A stretch of 6,956 nt of DNA from an uncultured Collinsella sp. GTDB lineage: Bacteria > Actinomycetota > Coriobacteriia > Coriobacteriales > Coriobacteriaceae. The position numbers and the translations under genes were made by a program. Below the pieces are notes generated by a model that did no database searches, was not told the origin of the DNA, and saw only the letters and a program-made list of their open reading frames with translations. The DNA lies in NCBI GenBank assembly GCA_900547835.1, contig URIJ01000110.1, positions 1 to 6,956 on the forward strand. Direction: 5' to 3'. Of this stretch, positions 5,116 through 6,956 are shown piece after piece; within the stretch, counting starts at the first letter, position 1; every line of letters begins with the position of its first letter.

Positions 5116-6540
5116 CTATGCGAATGGCTCGTCCTGCTGTATGGGAAACGTCACCGTAATGGTGGTTCCCACGCCCAACTCGCTCGACAGATCGAGCGTG
5201 GCGTGATGATACAGGGCCGCATGCTTGACAATGGCAAGCCCCAGACCGGTTCCGCCGCGTGCCTTGGACCTACTCTTGTCCACGCGATAGAACCGCTCAA
5301 ATACCTTGCCCTGTTCTTCAGGCGCGATACCGATTCCCGTGTCGGCGACCGCAAGGAACGGATGGCCTTCGTCGTTGGTGCCGCACTGCAGCGTAACCGT
5401 ACCGCCGGGTCGATTGTAGCGGATGGCGTTGCTTGCCAGATTATAGATGAGCTCGTCAATCAAGCGCGACACGCCTTCGATGACCACAGGCTTGGTCTCA
5501 TGACTTATCGTCACATTCGCCTGACGGGCGACCTGTTCAAGACGCTGCTCAACCGCGTAGATGGCACGCGAGAGCTCAATAGGCTCCGTGGAACCAATGG
5601 GCACCGCCTCGCCCTCAGTTGCACGCTCGGCCTCGTCCAAGTTAGACAGCGTAAGGATATCGTTGACAAGCGCTGCCAAGCGGCCCGCCTCACGATAGAT
5701 GCGACCGCCAAAGTTGCGCAGGTCGCCCTCGCCCTCGACCATGCCGTTTGCGATGAGCTCGGCATAGCCCGAAATCGCCGTAAGCGGCGTCTTGAGCTCA
5801 TGGGTGATATTCGCCGTGAACTCGCGGCGCATACGGTCGTTGTCCGCTAGCACCGCCATTTGGCGCTTGAGTTCCTGGCGCTGCGACTCGATACGCTCAA
5901 GCATGGGGACCATCTCGGCATAGGCGTGCTCATAGCTACGGCGTGGGTGGTCCAAATCCACCTCTTGCAACGGCGCGATGATGGCACGGGACTCGCGGCG
6001 CGCCATAAAAAACGAGAGTACCGCACCCGCTGCTGCGATAAGCAGCATCGGCGCCACCATCGACAGCAAAATCGCCGTAACGCCAGGCTGGGCCTGCGCC
6101 AAGCGGACAACCTGGCCGTTATCAAGGGCGACGGCGCGATACAGCATAATCTCGTCGAGCGTAGAGCTTGCGCGCTCCGCGGAACCCAAACCACTCTCAA
6201 AGGCCTCGATGACCTCGGGGCGATCGCCATGGTTGGGCAGTGTGGAAGGCGACGCCTCGTTGTCGTAGGCAACCGATCCATCCTTGTTAATCAGCGTGAT
6301 TCGCAAGTCCTCGCGATCAAGGCTACGCAAGAACGGGATGGGCTCCTGCTGTTCGTCGAGAGCGGCAGCAATGAGCTCGGTTTCCTGCGCCAGATTGGTA
6401 CTCGTGGCATCCGCCAAGGTGTTTTGCACAAAGAACGCACCCAGCACCGTAAACGCCACGATAACCGCCATGGCGCAGACAAAGATCGTCACAAAAACGC
6501 GGTGCGACAGCGTATGTTTTCCCTGGGGGGCGAAGACCAC
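5116..6540 (-). CDS. PhoR-like membrane sensor histidine kinase
   Basis: This sensor autophosphorylates on histidine and passes the phosphate to the response regulator encoded immediately upstream. The 474-residue protein has a first membrane segment at about 14-37, an extracytoplasmic domain at about 38-154, and a second segment at about 155-178. The extracytoplasmic domain contains ITLINKDGSVAYDNE and an HGDRPEV segment typical of PhoR-type sensors. The linker (179-235) lacks a clear HAMP but has the PhoR-like pattern of PLQEVDLDHP and a YAEMVPMLERIESQ helix. The kinase core shows the H-box FTANITHELKTPL (His247), N-box YNLASNAIRYN (Asn371), DTGIGI at 400-405, FERFYRVDKSRS at 414-425 and GGTGLGLAIVKH at 429-440, so it looks fully active. 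The start is GTG at 6540, three bases after the regulator stop. Its Shine-Dalgarno GGAGGAG lies in the regulator's last codons, which indicates translational coupling. The signal is unknown; phosphate sensing is only suggested by family resemblance. Confidence 0.95.
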   Translation of the reverse strand: MVFAPQGKHTLSHRVFVTIFVCAMAVIVAFTVLGAFFVQNTLADATSTNLAQETELIAAALDEQQEPIPFLRSLDREDLRITLINKDGSVAYDNEASPSTLPNHGDRPEVIEAFESGLGSAERASSTLDEIMLYRAVALDNGQVVRLAQAQPGVTAILLSMVAPMLLIAAAGAVLSFFMARRESRAIIAPLQEVDLDHPRRSYEHAYAEMVPMLERIESQRQELKRQMAVLADNDRMRREFTANITHELKTPLTAISGYAELIANGMVEGEGDLRNFGGRIYREAGRLAALVNDILTLSNLDEAERATEGEAVPIGSTEPIELSRAIYAVEQRLEQVARQANVTISHETKPVVIEGVSRLIDELIYNLASNAIRYNRPGGTVTLQCGTNDEGHPFLAVADTGIGIAPEEQGKVFERFYRVDKSRSKARGGTGLGLAIVKHAALYHHATLDLSSELGVGTTITVTFPIQQDEPFA

Positions 6541-6543
6541 GGG

Positions 6544-6956
6544 TTACTCCTCCGATGCGGTGGCCGCGGTGTCGTCACCTTCGGCACCATCACCGGCAGA
6601 AGGCTCGGCCAAGCGGTAGCCCACGCCGCGCACGGTCTCGATGGCGCTGGCATGCTCGCCCAGTTTTTGGCGAAGCGTCTGCACGTGCACGTCAACGGTG
6701 CGCGAACCGCCGTCGAAGTCCCAGCCCCACACGCTCTGCAGCAACGACTCGCGGGTAAAAACCACGCCGGGCTTGCGCATGAGGTACTCGAGCAGGTCGA
6801 ACTCGCGCAGGGTGAGCTTAAGCGGCTCGCCGGCAACGGTCACCTCGCGATGGCTGGGCGAGAGCACGATGTCGCCCACGCTGAGCACATCGCTCGCCTG
6901 CTTGACCATGCCGCCGCGACGCAGCAGTGCGCGGCAGCGGCTCGCAAGCTCCATGA
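6544..6956 (-). CDS. OmpR/PhoB-type response regulator, C-terminal part
   Basis: This is the DNA-binding output partner of the adjacent PhoR-like kinase. The gene runs off the right edge, so only about the last 136 residues are present. They begin with MELASRCRALLRR, the end of the receiver domain and linker. The methionine is very probably internal rather than a start. The winged-helix domain follows: LTLREFDLLEYLM, then VVFTRESLLQSVWGWDF, then the recognition region SRTVDVHVQTLRQKL, and the wing TVRGVGYRL. An acidic tail of 21 residues after the wing (seven Asp or Glu) is not usual for PhoB proteins. It also encodes the Shine-Dalgarno of the kinase gene. The phosphoacceptor aspartate lies outside the window. 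Confidence 0.93.
   Translation of the reverse strand, partial: MELASRCRALLRRGGMVKQASDVLSVGDIVLSPSHREVTVAGEPLKLTLREFDLLEYLMRKPGVVFTRESLLQSVWGWDFDGGSRTVDVHVQTLRQKLGEHASAIETVRGVGYRLAEPSAGDGAEGDDTAATASEE

Noticed and set aside
1..6956. CRISPR arrays, tRNA or rRNA genes, insertion sequences, phage or defence genes
   Set aside because: None were seen. There are no regularly spaced repeats, transposase or integrase frames, or RNA gene landmarks on either strand.

Overview
The window looks like a chromosomal segment of a moderately high-GC Gram-positive bacterium. A Coriobacteriia gut actinobacterium such as Collinsella is my best guess. The clues are GC-rich codon use, AAAGG-type ribosome binding sites, a PhoR-type kinase/OmpR-type regulator pair, and a bacterial tyrosine kinase paired with a PHP-type phosphatase. 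The genus is inferred and was not tested. All recognisable genes lie on the minus strand, so the text below runs from high to low coordinates, in the direction of transcription.

Region 1 (6956-5116) is a two-component system. The C-terminal DNA-binding half of an OmpR/PhoB-type response regulator runs off the right edge. Three bases after its stop, a GTG-started PhoR-like sensor histidine kinase begins. A hairpin at 5062-5090 probably ends this unit.

Region 2 (5115-4921) is a 195-base intergenic stretch. It holds that terminator, a small inverted repeat, and weak candidate promoters firing into the next operon.

Region 3 (4920-2316) is a tight operon in capA-capB-capC order: a Wzz-family membrane modulator, a cytoplasmic BY-kinase with a tyrosine cluster, and a PHP-family phosphotyrosine phosphatase. 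An ElaA-like GNAT acetyltransferase follows. CapA would activate CapB, CapB would phosphorylate its own tyrosine cluster and other proteins, and CapC would reverse this. Together they usually control capsule or exopolysaccharide polymerisation, but the window contains no glycosyltransferase, flippase or polymerase.

Region 4 (2315-2114) separates the operon from htpG. It holds a degenerate direct repeat with a 10-bp palindrome that overlaps the end of the acetyltransferase gene, a candidate promoter, and a structured htpG leader. In the leader, a GC-rich hairpin with a GCAA loop is followed by five Us. Those Us can pair with part of the htpG Shine-Dalgarno, which makes it a candidate attenuator and/or RNA thermometer.

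Region 5 (2113-1) is htpG (bacterial Hsp90), a hairpin just after its stop, and a likely start codon of another minus-strand gene at the very left edge.

The genes themselves belong to well-known families. The points most worth a second look are the htpG leader, the divergent kinase motifs in CapB, and the repeat around the acetyltransferase gene.
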